Below the pieces are notes generated by a model. That model was not told the origin of the DNA and searched no databases. It was given only the letters and a program-made list of their open reading frames with translations. The position numbers and the translations under genes were made by a program. A stretch of 64,000 nucleotides of DNA from Candidatus Scatonaster coprocaballi (GTDB lineage Bacteria > Bacillota > Clostridia > Saccharofermentanales > Saccharofermentanaceae), in NCBI GenBank assembly GCA_018064475.1, contig JAGHVD010000007.1:1-64000 (forward strand), written 5' to 3'. Numbering within the stretch: the first letter of the stretch is position 1; each line of letters starts with the position of its first letter. This document shows positions 44,523 to 53,669 of this stretch, piece after piece.

Positions 44523-45707
44523 ATGACTTCATCAAGAAGAATGATGCAATATGCGAAGAGTATTCATGGCTGCCGTCAGGAACTGGTGGTGGATAGCGGA
44601 GCTTTTCGTCAATTGCCGGAGAAACTTGTCGAACAAGGAAGACGCCGAATACTCTTGATCTCTGGTAGACAGACGCAGAGATTGGGCCTGTATGACAAGT
44701 TTGTGAGCAAACTCCAGAACAATGGTGCGAAGTGCTTCGTATGGCATATTGAAAAAAGTGATTCCGATCATCAGACTGTCGAGAAATGTACGAAGTTCTG
44801 TAAATCATACAATTGTGATGTCATAGTAGCTTTCGGCGGAGGAAAAGTAATCGATGTAGCGAAGATGGTTTCGGTATGGGTGAACAACCCCGATCTTTCG
44901 CTCTATCAGATGCGCGGAATTGGACAGATCAAGAATGCCGGCATGCCGCTGTATGTAGTGGCTTCTACCGGAAGCGGAGCCGAGAGTTCAGCTTGTTCAA
45001 TGCTCCGTAACAATCATCAGATCCTGATGTACTATAGCAAGTATCTGGTGCCGAGTACAGTAGTGTTGGACCCAGAACTATTGTTGAGACTGCCGACCGA
45101 CAGTATGGCGCAGTCCATGATTCAAGCATTGACGCACGCGATCGAGGTGTATATCAGCCCTAATGGCAAGAAATATCAAGCCGATCGAGCCAATGTACTG
45201 GTAGCCATTCCAATCTTTTTCTCGTATCTTGAGAAATGTTATCGACATGATGCGAATCCAGACGTATACCTGCAGATGATGATGGCCCCTTACTACTCCG
45301 GTGTATCTACGCGCCGGATCGGCTTTGGCTACACGCATTGCCTATCGATGTATATTTCTGAGAAATACAATATTGCTCCAGGCAAGGTGAGTGCCACACT
45401 ACTACCGGTGATTCTAAATTACGAGTTCGATGAAATCAAGGAAGATCTAGCTGATCTTGCTCGTGCGGCGGGATTGTGTTCTGTCCATGCAAGTGTAGAA
45501 GAGGCGGGACAGGCGTTTATTACGGGCTTCTGTAGTCTGTGTCATCGAATCGGTATTACGAACAGCCTTCGCCAGATTCGTCCGGATGATTGCAGTGAGA
45601 TCATTCAACTTGCTTTATATGACGCAGAGCAGTGGAAACATCCGAAGAAAATGAATGGGAAGGTTGCACTGGCCCTGCTTCGCAAGGCGCAGCATGCAGA
45701 AGGATAA
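44523..45707 (+). CDS. iron-ADH-family protein with altered metal site
   Basis: The 394-residue protein has the fold of iron-containing alcohol dehydrogenases (FucO family): FGGGKVIDVAKM for NAD binding and VASTGSGAESSACSM. The four metal ligands in FucO are D196, H200, H263 and H277. Here the matching positions are Q201, H205, H272 and P286, so two ligands are lost. I chose ATG 44523 (AAGGAG 9 nt upstream); an earlier in-frame ATG at 44451 has none. It may be an NAD-dependent enzyme with another mechanism or an inactive paralogue. Confidence 0.8.
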   Translation: MTSSRRMMQYAKSIHGCRQELVVDSGAFRQLPEKLVEQGRRRILLISGRQTQRLGLYDKFVSKLQNNGAKCFVWHIEKSDSDHQTVEKCTKFCKSYNCDVIVAFGGGKVIDVAKMVSVWVNNPDLSLYQMRGIGQIKNAGMPLYVVASTGSGAESSACSMLRNNHQILMYYSKYLVPSTVVLDPELLLRLPTDSMAQSMIQALTHAIEVYISPNGKKYQADRANVLVAIPIFFSYLEKCYRHDANPDVYLQMMMAPYYSGVSTRRIGFGYTHCLSMYISEKYNIAPGKVSATLLPVILNYEFDEIKEDLADLARAAGLCSVHASVEEAGQAFITGFCSLCHRIGITNSLRQIRPDDCSEIIQLALYDAEQWKHPKKMNGKVALALLRKAQHAEG

Positions 45708-45708
45708 G

Positions 45709-47073
45709 ATGACTGAAGACAAGATGAGACGAAGTGAATCCGCACTTCCTGTTCAAGTGGTGGGACTCTTGTCCACAATAGAAGAGCATGGATATGAAGC
45801 ATATGTGGTGGGCGGAGCCGTACGTGACCTGCTGTTGGGAGAGTCCCCGGAAGATTACGACGTTACGACCTCGGCCACCCCAGAGGAAGTACAGATGATC
45901 TTTGGCGAGAAGGCTTGCCACCTAACTGGACTATCACACGGAACGATCACTGTAGTTATCGATCACTATCCAATTGAAGTGACTACTTTCCGTGTAGAGT
46001 CTACTTATTCCGATGCGCGTCATCCGGATGAAGTCCACTTCACACGTTCGTTACAGGAAGACGTCAAGCGTCGAGATTTTACCATCAATGCCATGGCCAT
46101 GGATGCTCGCGGGAATATATTGGATTATTGCGGTGGTAAGGAAGACCTGGAACGCGGCATAATTCGTACAGTCGGAGATCCGAAGCAGCGATTCGAAGAA
46201 GACGCACTTCGTATTCTGCGTGCATTACGTTTTGCCTCGGAACATGGTTTTGCAATAGAGGATGAGACGGCCAGAGAGATCTTGGCACAGAAACAGGCAC
46301 TTACTCGTCTATCAGCCGAGCGGATCTGGAAAGAATTCTCGCGCTTGATCTGTGGAATGTATTGTGTCCCAATTCTTCGTAGATATTTTGATGTATTTAC
46401 CGTGTTCATTCCTGAACTTGCCCCTATGCAAGGCTTTGATCAACGGAACCCACATCACATCTATGATGTGTGGGAACACACGCTGGTTTCGGTGATTTCT
46501 GTTCAGCCGGAATTAATACTACGACTGACAATGCTGCTTCATGATGTTGGTAAACCAGCTTGCTTTACTACCGATGAGGATGGCGTGGGTCATTTTCTCG
46601 GACATATGCAAATCAGTGCGGAGATGGCCGATGCGATTCTTCGCCGCTTGAAGGTGGATAATGAAACCCGTGAGACGACGGTATTGTTGATTAAGGCTCA
46701 TGATGTGGCGATGACCCCTGTTTCCATCCGAATCATCCGACGCCGACTGGCACAGTATGGCGAGACGAATCTCCGCCGTTTGCTGGAAGTGAAGCGCGCG
46801 GACACCATGGCCCACTCACCGAAGAGCGCGTACCGCCTGATTGAATTGAATCATTTTGAAGAACTTCTGGACAAAGTGCTTGAAGAGAAAATGTGTTTTT
46901 CCTTCGATGAATTGGCTATCACGGGTAAGGACCTGATTCGAATTGGTATGAAGCCCGGTGTAGGAATCGGACAGGTCAAGAAACAACTTCTCAATGAAGT
47001 GATTGATGGCCAACTTCAGAATGAGAAAGAGATACTGCTAGCCCGCGCGCAGGAACTGAGAAAAACCCTCTGA
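45709..47073 (+). CDS. cca: CCA-adding tRNA nucleotidyltransferase
   Basis: The 454-residue class II enzyme adds or repairs the 3' CCA of tRNAs. It shows GGAVRDLLLG (35-44), catalytic DYD (49-51), RRDFTINAMA, EEDALRILRALRFA and an HD domain (H278-D279 in LLHDVGKP). The start ATG 45709 lies 1 nt after the ADH stop, with AAGGA just before; in-frame ATG 45694 is possible. It probably shares the ADH transcript. The window's tRNA-Ala already encodes CCA, so repair is a likely role. Confidence 0.93.
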   Translation: MTEDKMRRSESALPVQVVGLLSTIEEHGYEAYVVGGAVRDLLLGESPEDYDVTTSATPEEVQMIFGEKACHLTGLSHGTITVVIDHYPIEVTTFRVESTYSDARHPDEVHFTRSLQEDVKRRDFTINAMAMDARGNILDYCGGKEDLERGIIRTVGDPKQRFEEDALRILRALRFASEHGFAIEDETAREILAQKQALTRLSAERIWKEFSRLICGMYCVPILRRYFDVFTVFIPELAPMQGFDQRNPHHIYDVWEHTLVSVISVQPELILRLTMLLHDVGKPACFTTDEDGVGHFLGHMQISAEMADAILRRLKVDNETRETTVLLIKAHDVAMTPVSIRIIRRRLAQYGETNLRRLLEVKRADTMAHSPKSAYRLIELNHFEELLDKVLEEKMCFSFDELAITGKDLIRIGMKPGVGIGQVKKQLLNEVIDGQLQNEKEILLARAQELRKTL

Positions 47074-47079
47074 TATGCA

Positions 47080-47271
47080 TACAAAAAATACGGACTTCAC
47101 AATTTGACACAATTGGAGAAGAAAATCCGCTGTACTAGATGCATGCACGTAAGGCACGTAAAGTAAACAACAAGAGGCTCTGCGGTTTACAAAAAATACA
47201 TAATCTGGATACAAAATGTGGCAGAAATGTGACAAAAACGACAAGATTTCTAATTTCTCCCTTGTTAGAAT
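47080..47271 (+). promoter_or_regulatory. repeat-rich leader upstream of the prepilin
   Basis: This is a 273-bp gap (47074-47346) with no gene. It holds TACAAAAAATAC twice (47080-47091, 47188-47199), GCACGTAA twice (47145-47152, 47154-47161), an inverted repeat GTAAAC/GTTTAC (47163-47168, 47185-47190) and a -10-like TAGAAT (47266-47271). TTGACA at 47104-47109 has no correctly spaced -10. Regulated expression seems likely, though no known riboswitch motif was found. Confidence 0.4.
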
Positions 47272-47346
47272 GAATACATAAACAACAAGACAACATGGCG
47301 ACAGACATCAAGGCAATGAATGTTGAACGAAAAGGAGGGGAATCCC

Positions 47347-48114
47347 GTGAAGAATAGAAAAGGTTTTACGCTAATGGAAATGATGTGTGTCGTTGCAATT
47401 ATTATCTTTATATCTGCAGTGGCGATTACAAATGTTTCTGGATATATGAAGAAAGCAAGAGATTTGGATGCGAGCGTGCAAGCACATTCTGCACAGGCTC
47501 GTGCACAGCAGGCAGCGGTTGACGAATATCTCAATTTCAGCCGTGATTATGCGGTTCCTGCAACCGCTGATACCAAGAAGAAAGCAGATAAACCAGCTCC
47601 CGCTCCAGAACCGTCGGCTCCACCGATGGAAGCCCCAACATTGCCTCCAGAAGGAACACCATCGGAACCCACATCTCCAGAGTCCCTGCCTCCAGAGACT
47701 ACAACACAACCTTCTACAGAACCTGAGACGACCCCGTCCCAACCGGCTCCGGACAGTAAGCCTGACAACATTTCCAATCTTCCTGGCAAAGTAACGAAAG
47801 GCGACAACTCGTCAGCTGTAGTATCAGTAGGCAACGCGAATGACTGGGGCGCAGATGCAAGACAGGTCAACGTGAAAGGTAACAAACCAATCTACAGTAT
47901 CACCGTAAGAGTGGAAGGCGGTTCTCCGAAAGTTCAGGACGTTGAGTGGAGATACGAGGTGAAAGATTTAGGAAACGGTGTATTTGAAGTTACATACAAA
48001 GTAAATGATAAGTACAATCTTCCAATCGATTCGCTGTCCTTCATGTATATGAGTGATCGTGGAACTTCTACCGCAAATATTCAGGTTCAGGAAGTTCAGT
48101 ACTACGAAGCATAA
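47347..48114 (+). CDS. orphan type IV prepilin-like protein
   Basis: The 255-residue protein starts with GTG at 47347 (AAGGAGGGG 6 nt before). It has a class III signal: leader MKNRKG, then FTLMEMMCVVAIIIFISAV, with Glu5 of the mature part in place. The prepilin peptidase cleavage site is Gly-Phe. After the hydrophobic helix comes a Pro/Thr/Glu-rich linker (about 75-150), then a beta-rich domain with YSITVRVEGGSPKVQDVEW. No pilin assembly genes are near, so it depends on a distant machine. Confidence 0.8.
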   Translation: MKNRKGFTLMEMMCVVAIIIFISAVAITNVSGYMKKARDLDASVQAHSAQARAQQAAVDEYLNFSRDYAVPATADTKKKADKPAPAPEPSAPPMEAPTLPPEGTPSEPTSPESLPPETTTQPSTEPETTPSQPAPDSKPDNISNLPGKVTKGDNSSAVVSVGNANDWGADARQVNVKGNKPIYSITVRVEGGSPKVQDVEWRYEVKDLGNGVFEVTYKVNDKYNLPIDSLSFMYMSDRGTSTANIQVQEVQYYEA

Positions 48115-48243
48115 GAACAGACAATGCGTGATATGACGAACATTCATCAGTCGTAGTTAGGTAATGGATAGAATGGATTCCGTGACAGATCGTTGACAGT
48201 TGAGAATTGACAGCATTGGGAATCATCAAGTCACCTTCAATAG

Positions 48244-48282
48244 AAGGCCACTTCAAAGAAGATTTGAGGTGGCCTTTCTTTG
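48244..48282 (+). terminator. intrinsic terminator after the prepilin gene
   Basis: AAGGCCACTTCAAA (48244-48257) pairs with TTTGAGGTGGCCTT (48263-48276) over 14 positions with one G-T pair, followed by TCTTTG. Confidence 0.8.
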
Positions 48283-48334
48283 TGTATTCACAAATCAGTA
48301 AAAAAACCGTGCCTTTTACGTCATAAGGTACTAT

Positions 48335-48340
48335 TATAAT
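48335..48340 (+). promoter_or_regulatory. -10 box before the CAP-domain gene
   Basis: TATAAT (48335-48340) lies 72 nt before the ATG at 48413. No -35 of good match is spaced 16-18 bp upstream, so support is moderate. Confidence 0.35.
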
Positions 48341-48412
48341 ATGTAGCAGAGGTGCAAAATCGGCGTGTATAGCGTAGAAGCGTGTTCTGAAATATAGCGG
48401 AAGGTGAGAAGT

Positions 48413-49465
48413 ATGAAATTTCAACGGTTTGTTAAACTCATTACGAAAAACTTGTCTTTGATATCGATACTTCTTGCTTTTGTGCTGGGCGTCATTGGTA
48501 TGACCGGCTTGCGTTCGAAGATCCTTGACACTTCAAACTGGTTCATGAGCGAAGAAGAAGTGGAAGAGAAATTCGGAAGTGATGGCGAAGATGATCCGAA
48601 TCTTGCAAGTAACACGTCAGTCGCTGCAAACGAATCTTCATCGGATACCCAGCATTCTGAAACGGCGCTCTCTTCTGAAATGTCCAGCTCTTCTGAGACG
48701 GCCCTTTCTTCCCAATTGAGTGTTTCGGATCCGTCCGATTCTCAGGATACAACTTTGAGTGATGCTTCGCTAACTACAGCGGACAGCTCGCAGAAGGAAG
48801 AGGAAATGACCAGCTCGACGAAGATCCCTTCTGAAACAACGAAGAAACCGAAAGAGACGAAGACTTCTTCTATATCACGTGAGACCGAGACACAGCAACC
48901 GGCTGATTCCACCACTGCGACCGCACCGGATGCAACGACTACAGAAGCAACAACGGCTGCCACAGAAGCAACGACAGCGGCCGCGACGGAAGCGACGACA
49001 GCTGCTACAACGGAAGCGACGACGGCAGAAACAACGACTGTTGCCACAACGGAAGCGACAACGACTAAGTCCAACACTTCCCTCGGAAATTTAAATGGTT
49101 CATATGACTATGATATGGCTAGACAGGTTCTGGATCTGGTCAATGCAGAGCGAGCTGCGAACGGTCGTGCCCCACTTAAGTGGAACGACACACTGGCTTC
49201 GGATGCTGCGATTCGTGCGACGGAACTGCCGGTCAATTGGTCGCATACGCGTCCGGATGGTTCAGATTGGAGTACTGCGGGTTCGGGAAGAGCTTGGGGC
49301 GAGAACCTTGCAATGGGTCAGACTTCTCCGGCACAGGCGCTCAGTGATTGGATGCAATCCCCAACACACAAGTCCAACATTCTCGACAGCGATTATACCA
49401 AGATGGGTGTGGCTTGCTACTACTGTGAGGGAACCTATTATTGGGTACAGGAGTTTGGTGGCTGA
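48413..49465 (+). CDS. secreted CAP-domain (SCP-like) protein with Thr-rich spacer
   Basis: The 350-residue protein has an uncleaved or signal helix at about 14-32 (ISILLAFVLGVIGMTG) and a long Ser/Thr/Glu spacer (about 50-220) with TEATTAA-type tandem repeats at about nt 48940-49070. A C-terminal CAP domain follows: VLDLVNAERAANGRAPLKW, WSHTRPDGSDW, WGENLAMGQ, SPTHKSNILDSDYTKMGVAC, YWVQEFGG. The two conserved His are present. CAP proteins are secreted and may act on the wall or on neighbours. Start: ATG 48413 after AAGGTGAG. Followed at once by the DUF2752 gene. Confidence 0.82.
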   Translation: MKFQRFVKLITKNLSLISILLAFVLGVIGMTGLRSKILDTSNWFMSEEEVEEKFGSDGEDDPNLASNTSVAANESSSDTQHSETALSSEMSSSSETALSSQLSVSDPSDSQDTTLSDASLTTADSSQKEEEMTSSTKIPSETTKKPKETKTSSISRETETQQPADSTTATAPDATTTEATTAATEATTAAATEATTAATTEATTAETTTVATTEATTTKSNTSLGNLNGSYDYDMARQVLDLVNAERAANGRAPLKWNDTLASDAAIRATELPVNWSHTRPDGSDWSTAGSGRAWGENLAMGQTSPAQALSDWMQSPTHKSNILDSDYTKMGVACYYCEGTYYWVQEFGG

Positions 49466-49918
49466 TTGAACGAACAGAAGAAACAGGATTCCCCATTCAT
49501 TTATCGCAATTATGTGCGTTGGCCAATAATCGTCGCCATGATTCTCGTGGTTGCGGCGGGCCTTGCCTATATTTTTGTTATCGATCCAACTCAGGCCGGT
49601 TCTCCGACGGTACCATGTCTGTTCCACCGTATGACCGGTCTTTACTGTGTAGGCTGTGGGAACACTCGTGCGCTGCATGCGCTGGTACATGGTGAGATCC
49701 TAGAGATGTTCGGTTACAATATTCTATTTCCATTTGTCGTCGTCATTCTGGCCTGGTGTTACATCGTCGGGTTGACGACTTTGCTCTGGCGAAGACGGAT
49801 ACTATGGCTACCTGAAGGTATATCGAATCGAACACTGGTGATCGTATTTACTGTGGTGATTCTGTTCGCGGTGCTGCGGAATATTCCAATGTGGCCATTT
49901 ACCATTCTGGCACCGTAG
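49466..49918 (+). CDS. DUF2752 membrane protein
   Basis: The 150-residue protein has three helices and the family motif C-x-F-H-x-x-TGLYCVGCGNTRALHALVHGE, where DUF2752 proteins carry a Cys-rich CPGCG loop (here CVGCG) beside a membrane helix. The start is TTG at 49466 directly after the stop of the CAP gene, so translation is probably coupled. DUF2752 genes often sit beside zinc-ribbon proteins, as here (50019, 50580). Function unknown. Confidence 0.8.
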   Translation: MNEQKKQDSPFIYRNYVRWPIIVAMILVVAAGLAYIFVIDPTQAGSPTVPCLFHRMTGLYCVGCGNTRALHALVHGEILEMFGYNILFPFVVVILAWCYIVGLTTLLWRRRILWLPEGISNRTLVIVFTVVILFAVLRNIPMWPFTILAP

Positions 49919-50018
49919 GTTTATAAAAAATCTTGCGTTCATGAATTTGCGGCATTATCATTGAATGGATGAGCCGAATTGGACATTGTGATCGATTGAG
50001 ATGTAGAAGGAGAGTAAT

Positions 50019-50564
50019 ATGGCAATTTGTAAGTTTTGCGGAGCAGAATCCGGAGATACGAAGTTCTGTCAGAATTGTGGTGCACAGATGGAGGTGGTCG
50101 CACAGCCGATTCAACCTCAGATCCAGCAACCTGTATTGCAACAGCAGCCTATGGGCTTCCCTTCCCAGCAACCAATAAATGCGGCTCAATCAAATGGTTA
50201 TATCCCGAAATCGGCGGCTGGACTTGTAGCCGGAAACGTCATACTTATCGTTCTCGGAACACTTTGCTGTTGCTGTGTGTTTTTCACGATCATCAGCACA
50301 GTACTTGGTATTATCGGCGTAGTGAATGCGTCGAAAGTTAGAGGTTGCACAAGTCCAGAAGAAGAACAACATTGCCGCGGAATCGCACGCCTGATGATGA
50401 TTATCGGCTATGTGCTTCTGGTGGTCATCGTAGTCACGGTTTTCTCTGTAATAACGGCCAAGTTTGGTAGTATTAGTGAAGGCGTGGATCAGATTGAGTC
50501 GTGGTTCGAGTCGGTCGCCGAATCGATCGAGGAGGAAGCGGATTTCGCTTTGAGATTTCGTTAA
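50019..50564 (+). CDS. zinc-ribbon membrane protein 1
   Basis: The 181-residue protein has an N-terminal zinc ribbon (C4, C7, C17, C20: CKFCGAESG and CQNCG), a Gln/Pro-rich linker, two transmembrane helices (about 68-98 and 130-152) and a cytoplasmic or outer tail. The layout matches DUF4190-like zinc-ribbon proteins. Part of the run 49466-53394. No known substrate. Confidence 0.7.
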   Translation: MAICKFCGAESGDTKFCQNCGAQMEVVAQPIQPQIQQPVLQQQPMGFPSQQPINAAQSNGYIPKSAAGLVAGNVILIVLGTLCCCCVFFTIISTVLGIIGVVNASKVRGCTSPEEEQHCRGIARLMMIIGYVLLVVIVVTVFSVITAKFGSISEGVDQIESWFESVAESIEEEADFALRFR

Positions 50565-50579
50565 GGGGAGAATGCAGGA

Positions 50580-51077
50580 ATGAGATGTGCGTATTGTCAT
50601 GCGGATTTGTCACCGGAAGCGAGGTTCTGCCCAGAGTGTGGACTCGCGATTACGACGTGTCCGCCTTTCATGCCAGCACCCAATATGCAGATGATGCCGA
50701 CACCCAATATGCAGATGATGACTCCTCAGATCGTTGAAGAGAGTGAGTATTATCACATCGATGCGATGGAGAAGCCGGATTTTGATGCGATGCGGGGCAT
50801 CTCGATCGTATTGATCGTCCTGTCCGTTCTGTTCTTTGTGACGATACTTTTCCCATTGCCGTTGGCAATCATAGCCTTGGTGAAATCATGCTCCGGTGCG
50901 GTGGAGACGAATCCGTATGAAGCGAAGAAAACATTCAACACTTGCCGTGTCCTAATCATTATTAGTATTGTAGTGATGGCTTGCGTGTTGGTCGGCTTCT
51001 ATATCTACGAAGAATATTTGTTGATTCAGAATCCTGTGACAGAAATTGGTAACATAGTGAAGTATATGTTCCATTAA
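50580..51077 (+). CDS. zinc-ribbon membrane protein 2
   Basis: The 165-residue protein starts with a zinc ribbon (C3, C6, C17, C20: CAYCHADLSPEARFCPEC), then a Pro-rich linker in which PNMQMM is repeated, then two helices (about 81-105 and 122-145). It appears related to 50019-50564 in layout but not in detail. GGGGAG is 10 nt before the ATG. Function unknown. Confidence 0.7.
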   Translation: MRCAYCHADLSPEARFCPECGLAITTCPPFMPAPNMQMMPTPNMQMMTPQIVEESEYYHIDAMEKPDFDAMRGISIVLIVLSVLFFVTILFPLPLAIIALVKSCSGAVETNPYEAKKTFNTCRVLIIISIVVMACVLVGFYIYEEYLLIQNPVTEIGNIVKYMFH

Positions 51078-51231
51078 TCTAGCTCCGTCAGTACCCCGAT
51101 GATTGATACGGATCTCCCTATCTTGTGAAAAATCTTTGCTAATTTGTTGTGAAATTATACAGTAAAGAATGAAAAATGACGAAAAACGTTGTATAATTGT
51201 CTTACAATTCGAGTTGTGAGGAGAGTTTGAG

Positions 51232-53394
51232 ATGAAGAAGTGTCCTGTATGTGGCGTAATGATGGGCGATAACGTGGCACGTTGCTTCATGTGTAAGTAC
51301 GATTTCCAGAAGGCTGCACGTGAGGGCGAAGAGGTTGCTCGTCAGGAAGCCAGTGCAAATATAAAGAAGAATGAACAGGAAACGAACGCACGTGTAGAAC
51401 AGAAACGTTCCGAGGAAGAGAAAGTTATCGCTGAGATGAAGCAGAGAAATGCTCGAGAAATCGAGACATTGAACTCGCAGTTAGAATCAGAGAAACTTCG
51501 TATCGAGACAGAATATGTAGAGATCCGTAAGCGTGCACTCGACGAACGTAAGAGTTTGGAGAAAGAACTCGACGAGTTGAGAGAACTCGTTGAGATCGAG
51601 AAGAAGCGTTCAGCAGACGCCGGGGCAGAAGCTGAGAAGGTACGTGAGCAGACTCGTAAGGAGATGGAAGTTGAGCGCAATCAGATGATTGCGGATGCGA
51701 AGAAAGAGCAGGAGAACATCCTTCTTGAAGCGCAGAAAGAGACAGAGAAACTGGCGATTCAAGTCCAGAAAGAATACAAAGATGCAATGGCCAGACGTCA
51801 GCAGTTACTTGAGGAGGCTCAAGCGGCTGAGGCGGCCACGAAGGAAGCTTTTGCAGCACGTGAGAAGGCAGTGAAGGAGAAGGAAGAACTTGAGAAATCC
51901 TTGTCCGCATTACAGTCTGACTATGAGGCGGCTCGCAAGAAGTTGGAAGCAGAAGCAGACGAGACATCCCGTGCCAAGATTAAAGAGGGCGAAGATGCTA
52001 AGGCTGCAGCGTTGGCCGAGGCGCAGCAGATTGTTGCGGAGATCGAGCAGACCAAGAAGCAAGCTTCATCCGAATTGGAAGCTTATGTGAAGGAAGCAAA
52101 GCTTGCAATTGAGGAAGCGAACAAAGCGCAGGAGATGAACCAGAAGATTACGGAGGAGAATACCCGTATCAAGGCTGAACTCGATGAGACACAGAAATCT
52201 TATGAGACCATCGCGCAAGAGAAGGAAGCACTTGAGGCTGCGGTTGCGAAGTTGAAAGCAGATGCAGAAGCAGAGAAGGCGCGTATCCTGAAAGAGGCGG
52301 AAGACGAGCGTACCCGTATCACTTCGGAGACGCAGGCTGAGTACGATCGTGTGACGAAAGAGACTGCGGCGGAACGTGATCGCATCACGAAGGAAGCTGA
52401 GGCAGAACGTGATCGCATCACGAAGGAAGCCGAAGAAACACGTGCTCGAATCACCAAAGAGACGGAAGATGCGCGCGCGAAGACCTTGAAGGAGACGGAG
52501 GACGAACGCGTACGAGTAACGACTGCGGCCAAGCAGGAACTGGAACGCTCACAGCAAGAGAAAGCACGTCTGGATGCAGAAGCTTCCCAGGTTCTGCAGT
52601 TGGCTCAACAGCAGAAACAGCAGATGGAGGCCGAAGCGAAGCAGAAGATGGATGCTGCAAACAAGGCCATTTCCGATGCACAGCATGAGAAAGACAGACT
52701 GCAGGCAGAAGCCAAGGCAGGATGTGAGGTTATTGCCAATCAGAAGAGCGCACTGGAAGCCGATATCGCTCGTATGACCAAAGAACAGACAGAAGCGAAG
52801 AATGGTTTTGCTTCACAGATTGCTGCACTTCAGACTGAACTGGCTACAGCGAAGACGATCATCGCAGATTCTAAGAATGCGAAGAAACTGGCTGAAATTG
52901 AGGCACAGGAAGTTCTGCTGAAGGCGGAAAAACGAGCAATTTCACTCAAGGAAGCGGCACTTTCCGAAAGCGAGAAGGGCAAGCTGCAGGATGAGCTGAA
53001 GAAGAAGGAGAGTGAACTGGCAGAAATGGCGAAGTCGAAAGAAGAATTAGAGAAGCAGTTGGATGAGACGCAGAAAGCCATCAAGAAACTGCAGGATCAG
53101 GTAAATAATATGCCGGCCGGTGGCGGAGTAATGGCAATTGCGGATGGAAAGAAAGAATATTCAGTTATTCTGATTCCACATCGTTCAAATGGTGAAGTAA
53201 ACTCTGAACGTATGGCAGAAGTGCTGGCCAAGAAGGCAGCAGATGGTTGGAGACTCCATAGCATCATCAACGATGAAGGCGGTAAGCTTCAGGCTTCTCT
53301 GGGCGGAAGCGATGGCATCTCGCTGAATGCAGGTTCTTCGACGACCAAAGAGGACCGCGTACTCATGATCTTCGAAAGAAGTATCGATTCGTAA
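51232..53394 (+). CDS. zinc-ribbon, long coiled-coil protein with DUF4177-like end
   Basis: The 720-residue soluble protein has an N-terminal zinc ribbon (C4, C7, C18, C21: CPVCG and CFMCKYDF). About 600 residues of continuous Lys/Glu/Ala coiled coil follow, with near-perfect 11-residue units (ITKEAEAERDR type) at about 360-420. A globular end (about 650-720) has KKEYSVILIPHRSNG, VLAKKAADGWRLHSIIND and VLMIFER, resembling DUF4177. GAGGAGAG precedes the ATG by about 7 nt. Probably a structural or scaffolding protein; no enzymatic motif seen. Confidence 0.75.
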   Translation: MKKCPVCGVMMGDNVARCFMCKYDFQKAAREGEEVARQEASANIKKNEQETNARVEQKRSEEEKVIAEMKQRNAREIETLNSQLESEKLRIETEYVEIRKRALDERKSLEKELDELRELVEIEKKRSADAGAEAEKVREQTRKEMEVERNQMIADAKKEQENILLEAQKETEKLAIQVQKEYKDAMARRQQLLEEAQAAEAATKEAFAAREKAVKEKEELEKSLSALQSDYEAARKKLEAEADETSRAKIKEGEDAKAAALAEAQQIVAEIEQTKKQASSELEAYVKEAKLAIEEANKAQEMNQKITEENTRIKAELDETQKSYETIAQEKEALEAAVAKLKADAEAEKARILKEAEDERTRITSETQAEYDRVTKETAAERDRITKEAEAERDRITKEAEETRARITKETEDARAKTLKETEDERVRVTTAAKQELERSQQEKARLDAEASQVLQLAQQQKQQMEAEAKQKMDAANKAISDAQHEKDRLQAEAKAGCEVIANQKSALEADIARMTKEQTEAKNGFASQIAALQTELATAKTIIADSKNAKKLAEIEAQEVLLKAEKRAISLKEAALSESEKGKLQDELKKKESELAEMAKSKEELEKQLDETQKAIKKLQDQVNNMPAGGGVMAIADGKKEYSVILIPHRSNGEVNSERMAEVLAKKAADGWRLHSIINDEGGKLQASLGGSDGISLNAGSSTTKEDRVLMIFERSIDS

Positions 53395-53469
53395 AGCTCT
53401 TCAACGGACACCGTGTTTGCATGAGGCGAAAGCGCTATTCCGTATAAAGAATGTTATGTAGAAAAGAGG

Positions 53470-53507
53470 CACCCCTTGTGTGACGATTGTCACGCAGGGG
53501 GTGTTTC
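53470..53507 (+). terminator. intrinsic terminator after the coiled-coil gene
   Basis: CACCCCTTGTGTGAC (53470-53484) pairs with GTCACGCAGGGGGTG (53489-53503) over 15 positions with two wobble pairs and a 4-nt loop, followed by TTTC. Confidence 0.8.
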
Positions 53508-53605
53508 ACTATAAGATTATTTGATATCCGTCCGTTCTTGTGATTCTACAAATTGAAATGCTGTTAAGTATCACAAAAAAATTTTGTCGATGTGCGGAGT
53601 TTTTG

Positions 53606-53634
53606 TAGAAAATGTTTATATTATCGGTTATAAT
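53606..53634 (+). promoter_or_regulatory. promoter of the EF-G-like gene
   Basis: A perfect TATAAT (53629-53634) lies 35 nt before the ATG. The hexamer 17 bp upstream (TAGAAA, 53606-53611) is a weak -35; TTGTAG at 53603-53608 has a 20-bp spacer. Confidence 0.4.
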
Positions 53635-53669
53635 ATTCACATTGAAGTTTGAATTAGGAGGACGAATAC

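Noticed and set aside
47074-47346. c-di-GMP riboswitch in the prepilin leader
   Set aside because: The conserved GGGCAAACC-like and GACGCAAAGCC-like elements are not present; only simple repeats are seen.
48940-49070. CRISPR-like short tandem repeat
   Set aside because: The repeats are in-frame codons for a TEATTAA-type protein spacer, with no spacers of constant length and no cas genes.
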